A DNA stretch of 47,637 nucleotides from Bacteroidota bacterium (GCA_021813585.1 JAKAJV010000012.1:1-47637), one strand, 5' to 3'; positions 8,653 through 17,647 are shown, numbered from the stretch's first letter. Notes: a model not told the origin generated them from the sequence alone. Made by a program: numbers and translations.

Positions 8653-9594
8653 ATGAAGACAAAACATATTTTCTGGGGATTGTTTTTTATTACTATAGGC
8701 ATTTTTATACTGCTGAATAACTTAAGCAATATTAATCTGGACATACCGCATCTATGGAAATTCTGGCCGGTAGTAGTTGTAATATGGGGGCTCACATTCC
8801 TTGTAAGGAATAACATTGTTAAATCTCTGCTTGCCGGATTGGCGGCAATAGTACTGGCTGTTACCATCTTTGCCTTCTTTAACTCGGCATTCTGCTTTGT
8901 AGACAATAAATTCACAATAAACGACAAAGGCATCAGCCTTGAGTTTGACGGTAATGTGGATACTAACAACTACAGCATCCCTTACGACAAATCGATTAAA
9001 AATGCCGAGCTGGATTTTAAAGCCGGTGCAGGTACATTTATTATCCGGGATACAACCGCACAATTAATTTCTGCCGTAACAACGGGCATTAAAAATAACT
9101 ACGAGCTTAATAGGTGGATAAGCGATAACAGCACCGTCGTTAACCTTAATATGAAGAGCAGGAAGTTCACGATAAATGACGGCAATTTGAAAAACAGAGC
9201 AAAGATAAGATTAAATACTACGCCGGTGTGGGATTATAATTTTGAGCTTGGCGCTGCTTCGGTAGATTTTGACTTAAGCCCTTATAAAGCCAATGATGTT
9301 AATATACATATGGGTGCAGCCTCTTTAAGATTAAAGCTAGGCAACAAATCAGATTCGACTAATGTCTATGTAAAATCAGGTGTCTCATCTATTGTAATCC
9401 TTGTACCGGATTCGGCAGGCTGCGAAATTAAAACCGAGGTTGCTCTATCCACTAAGGATTTTTCCGGGTTTGATAAAATCAGGTCCAATTTGTATAAGAC
9501 AGGAAATTTCGATTCAGCACCCAAGAAAATTTATTTGAACCTTCAGGCAGGCGTCTCGTCAATTAAGGTTGAAAGATATACTTCGGACTGGTAA
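8653..9594 (+). CDS. LiaF-like membrane protein with C-terminal beta domain
   Basis: Four hydrophobic stretches in the first ~90 residues (FWGLFFITIGIFILLNN, then WPVVVVIWGLTFLV and others) match the LiaI/LiaF transmembrane region. The rest (~100-313) is beta-rich with repeated patterns (AELDFKAGAGTFIIRD, FELGAASVDFDLS, HMGAASLRLKLG, KSGVSSIVILVP), as in the adhesin-like or cell-wall-active-antibiotic-response domains. In LiaF homologues this part is linked to envelope-stress signalling. It follows the PspC gene and is likely in the same transcript. Confidence 0.82.
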   Translation: MKTKHIFWGLFFITIGIFILLNNLSNINLDIPHLWKFWPVVVVIWGLTFLVRNNIVKSLLAGLAAIVLAVTIFAFFNSAFCFVDNKFTINDKGISLEFDGNVDTNNYSIPYDKSIKNAELDFKAGAGTFIIRDTTAQLISAVTTGIKNNYELNRWISDNSTVVNLNMKSRKFTINDGNLKNRAKIRLNTTPVWDYNFELGAASVDFDLSPYKANDVNIHMGAASLRLKLGNKSDSTNVYVKSGVSSIVILVPDSAGCEIKTEVALSTKDFSGFDKIRSNLYKTGNFDSAPKKIYLNLQAGVSSIKVERYTSDW

Positions 9595-9703
9595 TACTGG
9601 TAAAGAAATTTAGCTGCTTCTTGTACATAAACTTTCCGCGCAATAAGTTTGTGCAATTAATTTTAAGCTTTAGTGAAAAGTTATAAATAACTCACCGGGT
9701 ATA

Positions 9704-10489
9704 ATGTTGATTATTGAAATGCAGAATGTCTCATGGCGGAAGGATAATTCCAACATACTTAAAAACATTAATTGGGCAGTTGCACAAGGTGAGCATTGGT
9801 CTGTCGTCGGATTGAACGGATCGGGCAAGACATCGCTTTTAAAAATGATTACGGGTTATATTTATCCTTCCGAAGGCGAGATTACTGTGCTCGGTAAAAA
9901 ATTCGGTTCGTACGACCTGCGCGAGCTGAGGAAATCAATCGGCTGGGTTAGCTCTTCCCTACAGGAAGCATTGTACGTAAATGAATCCGTAGAAGAGATA
10001 GTTTTGAGCGGAAGGTTTGCAAGCATCGGGCTGTACGATAAGCCGGCAAAAGAAGATTTGCTTCAAGCAGAAGGCTTATTGGAACAATTCGGCTGCACAG
10101 GTTTAAGGAAAAGAGCTTATTATACTTTGTCCCAGGGCGAAAAGCAGAAAGTGATTCTTGCTAGAGCACTGATGAACTCTCCCAAGCTTCTTATACTTGA
10201 CGAGCCGTGTACCGGCCTTGATATTTTTGCCAGAGAAAATTTTCTTTCTGATGTGGAGAAGATCGGAGGCGTGCCGGGCTCACCTTCTCTTCTTTACGTA
10301 TCGCATCATATAGAGGAAATACTGCCGGTCTTTGATTACACTTTGCTAATGCGTGATGGGAATATATTTTCATCCGGGAGAACTAAAGAGGTACTCACAG
10401 AATCAAACTTAATAAATTTCTACGGAAGGCCGGTTAAGTTTGAATGGAACAATGACAGGCCGCGGCTTCAGGTAAACACCCTAAGCTAA
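9704..10489 (+). CDS. ABC transporter ATP-binding protein without a visible permease
   Basis: This is a complete ABC ATPase: Walker A GLNGSGKTS at residues 36-44, Q-loop near SLQEALYV, signature LSQGEKQK, Walker B LLILDEP and H-loop VSHHIEE. No membrane or substrate-binding subunit is adjacent, so the partner is unknown. The sequence style (single domain, ~260 aa) resembles ModF/YlmA-type lone ATPases more than importer ATPases with regulatory extensions. A second Met five codons in (MQNVSW) could be the start. It sits 109 nt after the LiaF-like gene and before the large phosphatase. Confidence 0.85.
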   Translation: MLIIEMQNVSWRKDNSNILKNINWAVAQGEHWSVVGLNGSGKTSLLKMITGYIYPSEGEITVLGKKFGSYDLRELRKSIGWVSSSLQEALYVNESVEEIVLSGRFASIGLYDKPAKEDLLQAEGLLEQFGCTGLRKRAYYTLSQGEKQKVILARALMNSPKLLILDEPCTGLDIFARENFLSDVEKIGGVPGSPSLLYVSHHIEEILPVFDYTLLMRDGNIFSSGRTKEVLTESNLINFYGRPVKFEWNNDRPRLQVNTLS

Positions 10490-10530
10490 AAAGAAGTTTT
10501 TTATAGGATAATTTATTCTCATTCTTTTTG

Positions 10531-10538
10531 TAAATTTG
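10531..10538 (+). promoter_or_regulatory. Candidate Bacteroidota-type -7 element
   Basis: TAAATTTG matches the TAnnTTTG -7 consensus known in Bacteroidota and lies 23 nt before the ATG of the composite phosphatase. No convincing TTG -33 element is seen at the usual spacing, so this is tentative. Confidence 0.3.
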
Positions 10539-10561
10539 AATTGCAATAGCGGGAATAATTT

Positions 10562-12943
10562 ATGAACCGAAAATTTTATAGCTTCTTATCGAAATGTTTG
10601 ATTCTATCTGCACTATTCATTCTATCAAGCTGCTCAAATAAATCCTATGTAAGCAGTAAAGTAAATTTTATTGTTCAACTGAAAAAGCCTTTAACCGGCC
10701 AGAAAATTTACGTTACCGGGAACAAAGAAGTCCTTGGCATCTGGAATCCCGCCGCAGTTCCGATGGACAGGCAATCGGATACCGTTTGGATTAAAAAAGT
10801 TTTACTTAAACAGGGAGACAAAATAGAGTTTAAGTTTACAAAGGGCACATGGAACACAGAAGCTGTTGACGAGGGCGGATGGATTAAAGGTAATTTAACG
10901 GCAACCATATACAACGATACCACAATCAGAATTACAATTCCTAAATGGAAAGATAACATTTATGAGCGCATGATTACTCCGTTAAGCTTTGAGGGCAGCG
11001 ACCCCGGATTAAAATTAATCAATAACTGGAAGTACCACACCGGAGATAATATGCAATGGGCATCGGAAAATTTTAACGACAGTTCGTGGGAAACAGTTAC
11101 ATCAGCCCTTATTACCGGAAACCTCCCCCAATCCGGCTGGAAAAATGTCGGCTGGTTTAGAACTCACTTTATTGTAGATTCAAGTCTCTGGAATAAAACG
11201 TATGTCTATCTTATCGGACAGCTAGGCGCATCTGAAGTTTATCTGAACGGAAGGCTAATTGGTAAATACGGACTAGTTGGAAATTCCGGTAAAAGTTATG
11301 TACCCGAGCAGAACAGGCTATGGCACGAAATAAAATTTGATCCCCAAAAACATCAGGTAATTGCTGTTAGATATGCGAATTATTCTGCCGGCTCCTTTAT
11401 GAAGTACGGGTTTGATGCCGGATTTGCGATCTATATAAGAGAGTTAAATACAATATTGGATATTATGCCCGGAGAGATTAGGTCAACTTATATTTATGAA
11501 ATGACCTTCACACTAATTCCTTTGATATTATTTTTTTTCCACATTATTCTGTACGGCTTTTACAGAAAACAAAGACAAAATTTATTTTATGCCATCTGCC
11601 TCTTAGGCTTTGCAGGACTAACGTATTTTAGAATTGAAAGGTATGTGGCTACTGTCCCCGAACAAATAATTTTTTATTACATGATGAACGGTATTTCTGC
11701 GGCGGTAACAATTTTTTTCGGGACCGTTACAGCTTTCTCCATCACTTTGGAGAGATTACCTAAGTATTGGATTGCCTCGCTATTACTAGCTGTTGCGGTG
11801 GTTGTTTTGTCTGTAATTTATCCTTTGGGAAACATCTCCAGCATAAATATCTATGTTTATTTCGCTATCTCGATGCTTGCAATAATTTACTTTTCATTTA
11901 AAAAGGGAAAGAAGAAGCAAAAAGGCTCATGGATAATCTTTACCGGATTTATTATTCTAAGTGCATTTATAATTTATCAGATATTAATTGACTATTCTTT
12001 CGTTACACCGTTATTCAACATACAGCCTGTTTTTGTATACGGCATGTTAGGGCTTGCGGTTTCTATGTCGATATTTCTTGCGTATAATTTTGCTTATGTA
12101 AATAAGGACCTTGAACTTCAGTTGACGAACGTTAAGGTCTTATCTGAAAGAGCGCTGGCACAGGAAAAACTTGCAGGCAAAATTGAGCTTGAAAGAAAAC
12201 TGGTGGAAGCTGAAAATAAGAGGACGCTGAAAGAACTTGAAGAGGCCAGGCAACTGCAGCTGTCTCTTCTTCCCAAGCAGGTGCCAAAAATTGAAGGCCT
12301 TGACATTGCCTGCTTTATGAAGACGGCTTCCGAAGTAGGAGGAGATTATTACGACTTTTTCCTGCATGACAATAAATCGCTTACAACAGTGATAGGCGAT
12401 GCAACAGGCCACGGATTAAAAGCCGGCAATATGGTAATTGTAACAAAGGGCCTGCTGAACATTTTATCCGGCAACGGCAGCCTTGATGAAATTATGAATT
12501 CATCCAACCGCGCTATTAAAAAGATGAATCTATATATGTTAACGATGTGCCTTGCCGCCGTTAAAATTAAAGATCATAATCTTGAATACAGCTCTGCGGG
12601 AATGCCTCCGATTTTAATCTTTCGAAACAGCTCCGGCCTGGTAGAAAATATTATTCTGAAAGCTATGCCTCTGGGCGCCTTCTACGATTTCCCCTACGGG
12701 AAAATTGAAACTTTGCTGCAAGTGAACGACGTTATTTTATTAATGAGCGACGGACTGACCGAACTTTTTAACAAGGACAAAGAAGATTTGGGAATTGATA
12801 AGGTGGGCGAATTACTCAAAGAATCCTCCGGCGGGTCTGCGGATGATATTTTAAAATATATTTTCGACAAATGCAGGCAATGGTCCGAAGGCATGCAGAT
12901 ATCGGACGACATTACGATAGTTGCGATAAAAGTGTTAAGCTAA
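10562..12943 (+). CDS. Composite sensor phosphatase: lipobox, CBM20-like, jelly roll, 7TM, SpoIIE-type PP2C
   Basis: The 793-aa protein starts with a signal segment ending in a lipobox (LSSC). Next is a CBM20-like starch-binding fold (~33-135; YVTGNKEVLGIWNPAAVPM is characteristic). A galactose-binding/7TMR-DISM-extracellular-like jelly roll follows (~145-290; WFRTHFIV, SEVYLNGRLIGKYG), then seven membrane helices (~310-510), a charged coiled coil (~520-570) and a C-terminal SpoIIE/RsbU PP2C phosphatase. The phosphatase metal-binding segments GGDYYDFF, IGDATGHG, LMSDGLTELF and ISDDITIVAIK are intact. Such enzymes dephosphorylate anti-sigma-factor antagonists in partner-switching. The periplasmic part suggests the signal is a carbohydrate or glycan. 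No STAS antagonist or HATPase anti-sigma kinase is adjacent. Confidence 0.88.
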   Translation: MNRKFYSFLSKCLILSALFILSSCSNKSYVSSKVNFIVQLKKPLTGQKIYVTGNKEVLGIWNPAAVPMDRQSDTVWIKKVLLKQGDKIEFKFTKGTWNTEAVDEGGWIKGNLTATIYNDTTIRITIPKWKDNIYERMITPLSFEGSDPGLKLINNWKYHTGDNMQWASENFNDSSWETVTSALITGNLPQSGWKNVGWFRTHFIVDSSLWNKTYVYLIGQLGASEVYLNGRLIGKYGLVGNSGKSYVPEQNRLWHEIKFDPQKHQVIAVRYANYSAGSFMKYGFDAGFAIYIRELNTILDIMPGEIRSTYIYEMTFTLIPLILFFFHIILYGFYRKQRQNLFYAICLLGFAGLTYFRIERYVATVPEQIIFYYMMNGISAAVTIFFGTVTAFSITLERLPKYWIASLLLAVAVVVLSVIYPLGNISSINIYVYFAISMLAIIYFSFKKGKKKQKGSWIIFTGFIILSAFIIYQILIDYSFVTPLFNIQPVFVYGMLGLAVSMSIFLAYNFAYVNKDLELQLTNVKVLSERALAQEKLAGKIELERKLVEAENKRTLKELEEARQLQLSLLPKQVPKIEGLDIACFMKTASEVGGDYYDFFLHDNKSLTTVIGDATGHGLKAGNMVIVTKGLLNILSGNGSLDEIMNSSNRAIKKMNLYMLTMCLAAVKIKDHNLEYSSAGMPPILIFRNSSGLVENIILKAMPLGAFYDFPYGKIETLLQVNDVILLMSDGLTELFNKDKEDLGIDKVGELLKESSGGSADDILKYIFDKCRQWSEGMQISDDITIVAIKVLS

Positions 12944-13074
12944 AACCGGATGATATCTTTCACTACTTCAAAAAAGTGCAGCACACCGGGCACAAACACG
13001 CACTTAAATGAACCCGGCATACACGCGATAGCTGTTTCCTTCATTTATAAATTTCTATTCTTTACGGTTTTAAT

Positions 13075-13947
13075 TTAATCTCTCTTTAACGGAACAATAC
13101 CGGCCATATCCCCGATAATATTTACGAGTTCTTGATCGTTCGGGACGATGATCTTTGTATTCTTTTCAAAAGCACTCTGAACGGTTTCCAATTTTTTCAG
13201 AACCTGTGCATTGCCCACAAAATATTTTTCAGCGGCTTCATTAACAAGCCTTATAGCCTCCGCCTCTCCCTCCGCTTGTAAAATTCTTGCCTGGCGTATT
13301 CCTTCGGCTTTTTTAATTGCTGCCCGCTTCTCGCCGTCGGCGGTTGTTTCGGCAGCAGTCGCAAAATCTACCGCAGCAATTTTTTCATTCTCCGCCTTAA
13401 CAATCTTGTTCATTGTGTCCTGTACATCCTTCGGAGGATCGATCTGCTTCAGCTCCGCACGTACAATATCTATTCCCCAAGACGTAGTTTCTTTAATCAG
13501 TGTACCGTGCAGCTGGTCGTTTATCTTTCCACGTTCGCTGTTTGCGGATTTAAGAGTTAGCGTGCCGATTATATTTCGCAGCGTTGTCCTTGCAAGGTTA
13601 ACAATCTGGTCGTCTACATTATAAACATTATACTGCGAGTTCCTTACGCTTTCTTCATCCTCCTTTACGCGGTAATAAATCTGCGCGTCTACAAGCGCGT
13701 TTAGGTTATCGTTGGTTATTATCTCCTGCGGCTCGGCATCTATCATACGCTCGGTAACATTCACCCTGTACATTTTATCTATTAAAGGAATTATCCAGTT
13801 GAAGCCGGAATGCGCAAAGCGATAATACTTGCCTAACCTTTCAACTAAACCCCGGTGCGTCGGCCGTACTATCCTTATGCCCCATATGAAAAATAAAAAC
13901 AATATTGCAGCAACAACCACGTACAAAAATGTGTTAGAATCTTCCAT
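13075..13947 (-). CDS. SPFH/Band 7 (stomatin/paraslipin-like) protein
   Basis: One N-terminal membrane helix (~8-25) is followed by a Band 7 domain (RPTHRGLVERLGKYYRFAHSG, VNVTERMIDAEPQ, LKQIDPPKDVQDTMNK) and an alanine/glutamate-rich coiled coil (IRQARILQAEGEAEAIRL). Family members oligomerise in membrane microdomains and act as scaffolds or protease partners. A GGAG site (minus strand, 7 nt before the ATG) supports the start. NfeD, the usual partner of one stomatin class, is not adjacent. Length of 290 aa is typical. Confidence 0.92.
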   Translation of the reverse strand: MEDSNTFLYVVVAAILFLFFIWGIRIVRPTHRGLVERLGKYYRFAHSGFNWIIPLIDKMYRVNVTERMIDAEPQEIITNDNLNALVDAQIYYRVKEDEESVRNSQYNVYNVDDQIVNLARTTLRNIIGTLTLKSANSERGKINDQLHGTLIKETTSWGIDIVRAELKQIDPPKDVQDTMNKIVKAENEKIAAVDFATAAETTADGEKRAAIKKAEGIRQARILQAEGEAEAIRLVNEAAEKYFVGNAQVLKKLETVQSAFEKNTKIIVPNDQELVNIIGDMAGIVPLKRD

Positions 13948-14324
13948 GCTATTCTCCTCAAAAAAATTATTAATGGATTAACTACATGTTGATTATAAAT
14001 TTGCTTTAATTGAAGCTTTACGAACGGGCGCCCTGTACATCTTCTGCTTTTTAAACAAGTTCATTAAAAAACTACACGTTTAATTTAATTATTTTTTTGC
14101 AATGAAAAAGAAAATAATTCAAAATAATTACAGCCGGATAGAATTCATTCTTTTTAGTGCAATACAAATATTAAACCGATTAAGCTTTATTGCATTTATG
14201 AACTGCATAGAAAATAGCAATAATTTTTTATAAGTTAGTATGTAAAATTCAACATGAATTAATAATGTGCAAATGAGCCTACGGCAAAACGTAATTAGTT
14301 AAAAACATTTAGCGGGGCATTAAA
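13948..14324. other. 377-bp divergent intergenic region
   Basis: It separates the stomatin-like gene (minus) from the SHOCT gene (plus). It must hold both promoters. A 43-codon frame at 14102-14233 lacks a ribosome-binding site and resembles nothing. No clear operator or RNA structure is seen. Confidence 0.5.
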
Positions 14325-14552
14325 ATGTTTCATAGTTTTTTTTGGAACGGGATGTGGTTTGGGTGGATTTTCTGGATTATCATAATTGTACTTATAGTCT
14401 GGGCAGTATCTAACGGCTCGAGCAGGCATCATCCTACTGTTCAAAATTTTCCGCCTCAGGAAACTCCTCTGGATATATTAAAAAGGAGATATGCAAAGGG
14501 CGAAATTACTAAAGAGCAGTTCGACCAGATGAAAAGAGACATTGAATCTTAA
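14325..14552 (+). CDS. Small SHOCT-domain membrane protein
   Basis: The 75-aa protein has one membrane helix (WFGWIFWIIIIVLIVWAVS, ~12-30), a short polar linker and a C-terminal SHOCT domain (LDILKRRYAKGEITKEQFDQ). SHOCT domains are short helical pairs found at the ends of many bacterial proteins and thought to mediate oligomerisation. No catalytic function is implied. It is monocistronic by its surroundings. Confidence 0.9.
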   Translation: MFHSFFWNGMWFGWIFWIIIIVLIVWAVSNGSSRHHPTVQNFPPQETPLDILKRRYAKGEITKEQFDQMKRDIES

Positions 14553-14603
14553 TTTCTCTTTTAATAACTCAGCTTACGCATTAAACCTTCAACTAATTAA
14601 GCG

Positions 14604-14637
14604 ACCTTGAAGGTCTGAAAACAGTGGCCTTCAAGGT
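14604..14637 (+). terminator. Hairpin after the SHOCT gene, possible terminator
   Basis: ACCTTGAAGG (14604-14613) and CCTTCAAGGT (14628-14637) form a perfect 10-bp stem. A five-T run follows only after 7 nt, so termination would be imperfect. It lies between convergent genes. Confidence 0.45.
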
Positions 14638-14668
14638 ATGGCTCTTTTTGAGTAAGGTGAGTTAATAA

Positions 14669-14902
14669 TTAAAAGGAAGACAAAATACATTTGTATTTCG
14701 GATTCTTAATTTTGCCTGCATAATTATCAGCTTTAGCTATATCGCCTCTTAATATATAAAGATGATAGATATCCGCATAGCTTTTATCACCGTCTACTTT
14801 CCCGATATAGTTCTCTTTGTTCCTTATTACCCGGCTTGGAATAAAGGAATTTAATAATTCTATTTCAATACTAGTCACGTTATGATCAAAAATAGTCTCC
14901 AT
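14669..14902 (-). CDS. Small hypothetical protein (77 aa)
   Basis: A good ribosome-binding site (GGAAGGAG on the minus strand) precedes the ATG by about 7 nt, which argues for a real gene. The protein starts METIFDHNVTSIEIELLNSF and has a later ADIYHLYILRGDIAKADNYA helix pair. No membrane segment or catalytic motif is visible. It resembles short conserved hypothetical proteins with the same METxFDHNVT opening that I recall from other bacteria, but I cannot assign a function. The C-terminus is short and may be degenerate. Confidence 0.6.
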   Translation of the reverse strand: METIFDHNVTSIEIELLNSFIPSRVIRNKENYIGKVDGDKSYADIYHLYILRGDIAKADNYAGKIKNPKYKCILSSF

Positions 14903-14960
14903 TTCATCATCTCCTTCCCAAATAATTATTACAGCAGAAAAATCATAGCGCGCTAAAGCG

Positions 14961-14984
14961 CAAGTTCAAGATCAAGTTCAAGAA
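14961..14984 (+). repeat. 12-bp tandem duplication
   Basis: CAAGTTCAAGAT is followed directly by CAAGTTCAAGAA. It is a two-unit direct repeat with one mismatch in non-coding DNA upstream of the 77-aa gene. Confidence 0.7.
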
Positions 14985-15037
14985 AAAACAAATGAAATAT
15001 CTTGACACAAAAAATCCCGAAGGGATTACAATGTGAC

Positions 15038-15062
15038 AAAGATTTAAACGGCAATACTATAG
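15038..15062. repeat. 25-bp interspersed repeat, copy 1
   Basis: An AAAGATT...CGGCAATACTATAG sequence matches 27552-27576 with only two transitions. It lies just after a short hairpin (ATCCCGAAGGGAT) and before a second CTATAG at 15092-15097. Origin unknown; possibly the end of a mobile element or a shared regulatory site. Confidence 0.6.
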
Positions 15063-15267
15063 ATTGATTTTCAAAAATAATCTTGATGCTATAGTTTTAA
15101 TTTCAAAGAGCCGGTCGGTAAAAAAGCAGATTAAAAATGATTCCTATTAAAAATTAAGATATTAATTTCTGATTCCAAGTTATGATAAATAAAATACCAT
15201 TCCATCCCAAAACCGGTACCGTTGATGCAGTATACACATACTGATTTATTCCATTGCCTCGAAGGAT

Positions 15268-15303
15268 AAAAAAAGCGGCAGCAATTATTTTAACTGCTGC
15301 CGC
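15268..15303 (-). terminator. Rho-independent terminator of the PfpI gene
   Basis: GCGGCAGCA (15275-15283) pairs perfectly with TGCTGCCGC (15295-15303) around an 11-nt loop. On the minus strand it is followed by seven U (15268-15274). It starts 5 nt past the PfpI stop codon. Confidence 0.88.
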
Positions 15304-15308
15304 CAAAT

Positions 15309-15890
15309 TTACGGCTCTATCTTTGAGCCCAGTACTTTAAGGAACTGTCTCATCCATTCGGGATGCGCAGGCCACGCTGGTGCCGTAACAAGCTTTCCGT
15401 CGGTAACGGCATTGTCCGCGCCCGCACTAACTTCCCCAAATTCAGCGCCAGCAATAATGCATTCCGGACCGACTGCGGGGTAAGAAATCATATGCTTACC
15501 TTTAAGCATATCTGCGGCTGCCAGTATCTGGGGGCCGTGGCAGATAGCTGCAATAGGCTTACCTTCAAACTGCTTTACTATTTGAATGACCCGCTTATTT
15601 AACCTTAAATATTCGGGAGCTCTTCCACCCGGAATAACCAGCGCATCATATGTTTCGGGCTTTATACTTTCAAAGTCCGCAGTTAGTTTGAACCTATGCC
15701 CGGGCAACTCAACATAAGTTTGGTCACCTATAAAATCATGAACTGCGGTTTTAACGGTATCCCCTGCTTTTTTATCCGGGCACACCGCATCAACTTGATG
15801 ACCAACCATTTTCAATATCTGAAACGGGACCATCACTTCGTAGTCTTCTACAAAATCGCCGACAATCATCAAAATTTTTTTTGCTGCCAT
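15309..15890 (-). CDS. DJ-1/PfpI family protein
   Basis: The protein has the class-I glutamine-amidotransferase-like fold: N-terminal [15 protein letters not shown] with the conserved acidic residue, [12 protein letters not shown], and the nucleophile elbow [14 protein letters not shown] with its reactive Cys-His. Members act as glyoxalase III/deglycase-like enzymes, chaperones or peptidases, and the class cannot be told from sequence. The ATG at 15890 has AAGGA about 10 nt upstream; a TTG two codons earlier is less likely. Length ~193 aa fits. Confidence 0.92.
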   Translation of the reverse strand: MAAKKILMIVGDFVEDYEVMVPFQILKMVGHQVDAVCPDKKAGDTVKTAVHDFIGDQTYVELPGHRFKLTADFESIKPETYDALVIPGGRAPEYLRLNKRVIQIVKQFEGKPIAAICHGPQILAAADMLKGKHMISYPAVGPECIIAGAEFGEVSAGADNAVTDGKLVTAPAWPAHPEWMRQFLKVLGSKIEP

Positions 15891-16051
15891 ACTCAAATTC
15901 CTTTCCTAATTTTTAAATAAAAGAAAGTTTCAATAAATAATTTTCCGGCATTTACGGCATAATCTTCACCGGATTATTTACTCATGAATTTACTTTAAGC
16001 ATACATACAATTTTTTTCAGTATTAGTCAATGAACATATTCGGTTCAGCTT

Positions 16052-17560
16052 TTAATTCCCTTTGGAAGTAAAGCCTGCCAACATTTCAAGTACACTATCG
16101 GTTAAATCTTCGGTCTCCTTTGCAGTCTGCAGATGGCCGTTGACAATAAATGAAAATACCAACGGCTCACCGTCGGCAGTAGTAACATAACCGGAAAGCG
16201 ACCGTACATTCGATATCGTACCTGTTTTTGCATGAACATTTCCGGCAGCAGCGGTTCCTCTCATTCTGTTTGAAAGAGTGCCGTCCGTACCGGCGATAGG
16301 CAGAGCGTTATACCAAATGTCGTGTTCCTTGCCCTTCCACATTCCGGTTAATACAGCCGTTAATTGTTCCGGACTTACATAATCATACCTGCTAAGACCA
16401 GAGCCGTCCATATAACGGTAACTGCCGGGTTTAATTCCGAAACTTTCCAATTCTTCTTCAACAATTTTTTTACCGTTTTTGAATGAGCCTAATCCGGTTT
16501 CCTTCCAGCCCAGAGTTCTAACGAGTGTCTCGGCATAAAGATTTTGACTTCTTTTTAGCATGCCTGTTAAAATATCTTTCAGCGGAGCCGATTTATGGTC
16601 ATCGATAAGCTGAAAGTCTTCCGGCTTATGATTCCATTCCGGAAGCACTCTGCAGCTAACGGGCTTTCCCTCAACTTTAATTCCGCGGTTTTCAAAAACT
16701 TCTTTAAGCACTGTTACATAAAATTGAGTAGGGTAAGTTAAAGTTGGCGAAACCATAACTTCGCGCGAGCCTCTCTTTATTAAACCGGTAAATATAATAT
16801 TATTGGTTCCGAGCTCCCTTGTAAAATTTATCTGTGTCCGGCCGGTATCTTCTACAGTCATATTATTTATTATCTTATAAAATTTACTCGGCAGGTTTGG
16901 AATTATTTTAACCGAATCACTTTCCATCTTTGGAGGAATAATTTTCAAGTCGATGTAGTTTTCATTTAGCTGCAGGGCGCCTACCTCGGCTGAATACCAG
17001 GAGTCAAGCCCGTCAAAGGACCAGCCGAACCCGAGCGTATCGCTGCCGAATGCTTCGTCGTCTCCAATAATATCTCCGGTAATTTTTTTTATCCCTCTTT
17101 CAAGAAGCATGTTTGCCCACGAATTGAATAAATCCCTGGGATCCTTGAAAAACCTATCGTAAAGGGTCGGATCGCCGTTCCCGAATACAACCAGGTCACC
17201 ATCTAAGGCGGAATCGACAATATTACCCCGGTAGCACAAGTATGTATCGAACGTAAATTCCGGACCAAGCTTTAACAGCGCGGAGGCCCCGGTAAGAATT
17301 TTTTCGTTTGAGGCAGGCATAAACATTTTAGATGAATTAAGCGAGTACCACGTTTCGCCTGTTTTAAGAGATTTGATTAAGGCTCCCCAATGCGCGCTGG
17401 CGAACAATGAATCGTTAAAGCGCTCATCAATTTTTGCTTTAAGCTTGTTGATTCTCTCCTGCTCAACCAGCTGCGGACTGACGGCGCAGCCTTCAATTAA
17501 TATTATTGATGCCAGAATGATAATTGAATAGAAGCCTACTCTTAAAGTTAGGTTTTTCAT
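16052..17560 (-). CDS. dacB: D-alanyl-D-alanine carboxypeptidase/endopeptidase (PBP4 type, S13)
   Basis: Peptidase S13 enzymes trim or cleave peptidoglycan cross-links in the periplasm. The SxxK motif is in MPASNEKILT, the S13 segment DGSGLSRYDYV lies in the middle, and the KTG box is in HAKTGTISNV. A long insert (~100-300) between SxxK and the second motif is typical of PBP4. The N-terminus has a signal segment that ends in a cysteine (LIEGCAVSP), so it may be a lipoprotein, although Glu at -2 is unusual for a lipobox. Length is normal. Confidence 0.9.
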   Translation of the reverse strand: MKNLTLRVGFYSIIILASIILIEGCAVSPQLVEQERINKLKAKIDERFNDSLFASAHWGALIKSLKTGETWYSLNSSKMFMPASNEKILTGASALLKLGPEFTFDTYLCYRGNIVDSALDGDLVVFGNGDPTLYDRFFKDPRDLFNSWANMLLERGIKKITGDIIGDDEAFGSDTLGFGWSFDGLDSWYSAEVGALQLNENYIDLKIIPPKMESDSVKIIPNLPSKFYKIINNMTVEDTGRTQINFTRELGTNNIIFTGLIKRGSREVMVSPTLTYPTQFYVTVLKEVFENRGIKVEGKPVSCRVLPEWNHKPEDFQLIDDHKSAPLKDILTGMLKRSQNLYAETLVRTLGWKETGLGSFKNGKKIVEEELESFGIKPGSYRYMDGSGLSRYDYVSPEQLTAVLTGMWKGKEHDIWYNALPIAGTDGTLSNRMRGTAAAGNVHAKTGTISNVRSLSGYVTTADGEPLVFSFIVNGHLQTAKETEDLTDSVLEMLAGFTSKGN

Positions 17561-17647
17561 AATCTCCCATTTCTAAATTTAAAGATCGATTAAATGGAAA
17601 TTATTTGTATTAAAGATTAAAAGGATCGCAGGAACTTAATTTCATTT

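Larger units (their letters stand above)
14903..15308. other. 406-bp gene-free region with repeats and hairpins
   Basis: It contains a 12-bp tandem duplication (CAAGTTCAAGAT / CAAGTTCAAGAA, 14961-14984), a short REP-like hairpin (ATCCC-gaa-GGGAT near 15014), a 25-bp sequence shared with 27552-27576, and the terminator of the PfpI gene. No coding frame is convincing. The pile-up of repeats suggests old mobile-element debris. Confidence 0.6.

Noticed and set aside
14102-14233. 43-codon frame between the stomatin-like and SHOCT genes
   Set aside because: No Shine-Dalgarno site, no recognisable motif and no match to the micro-protein tail.
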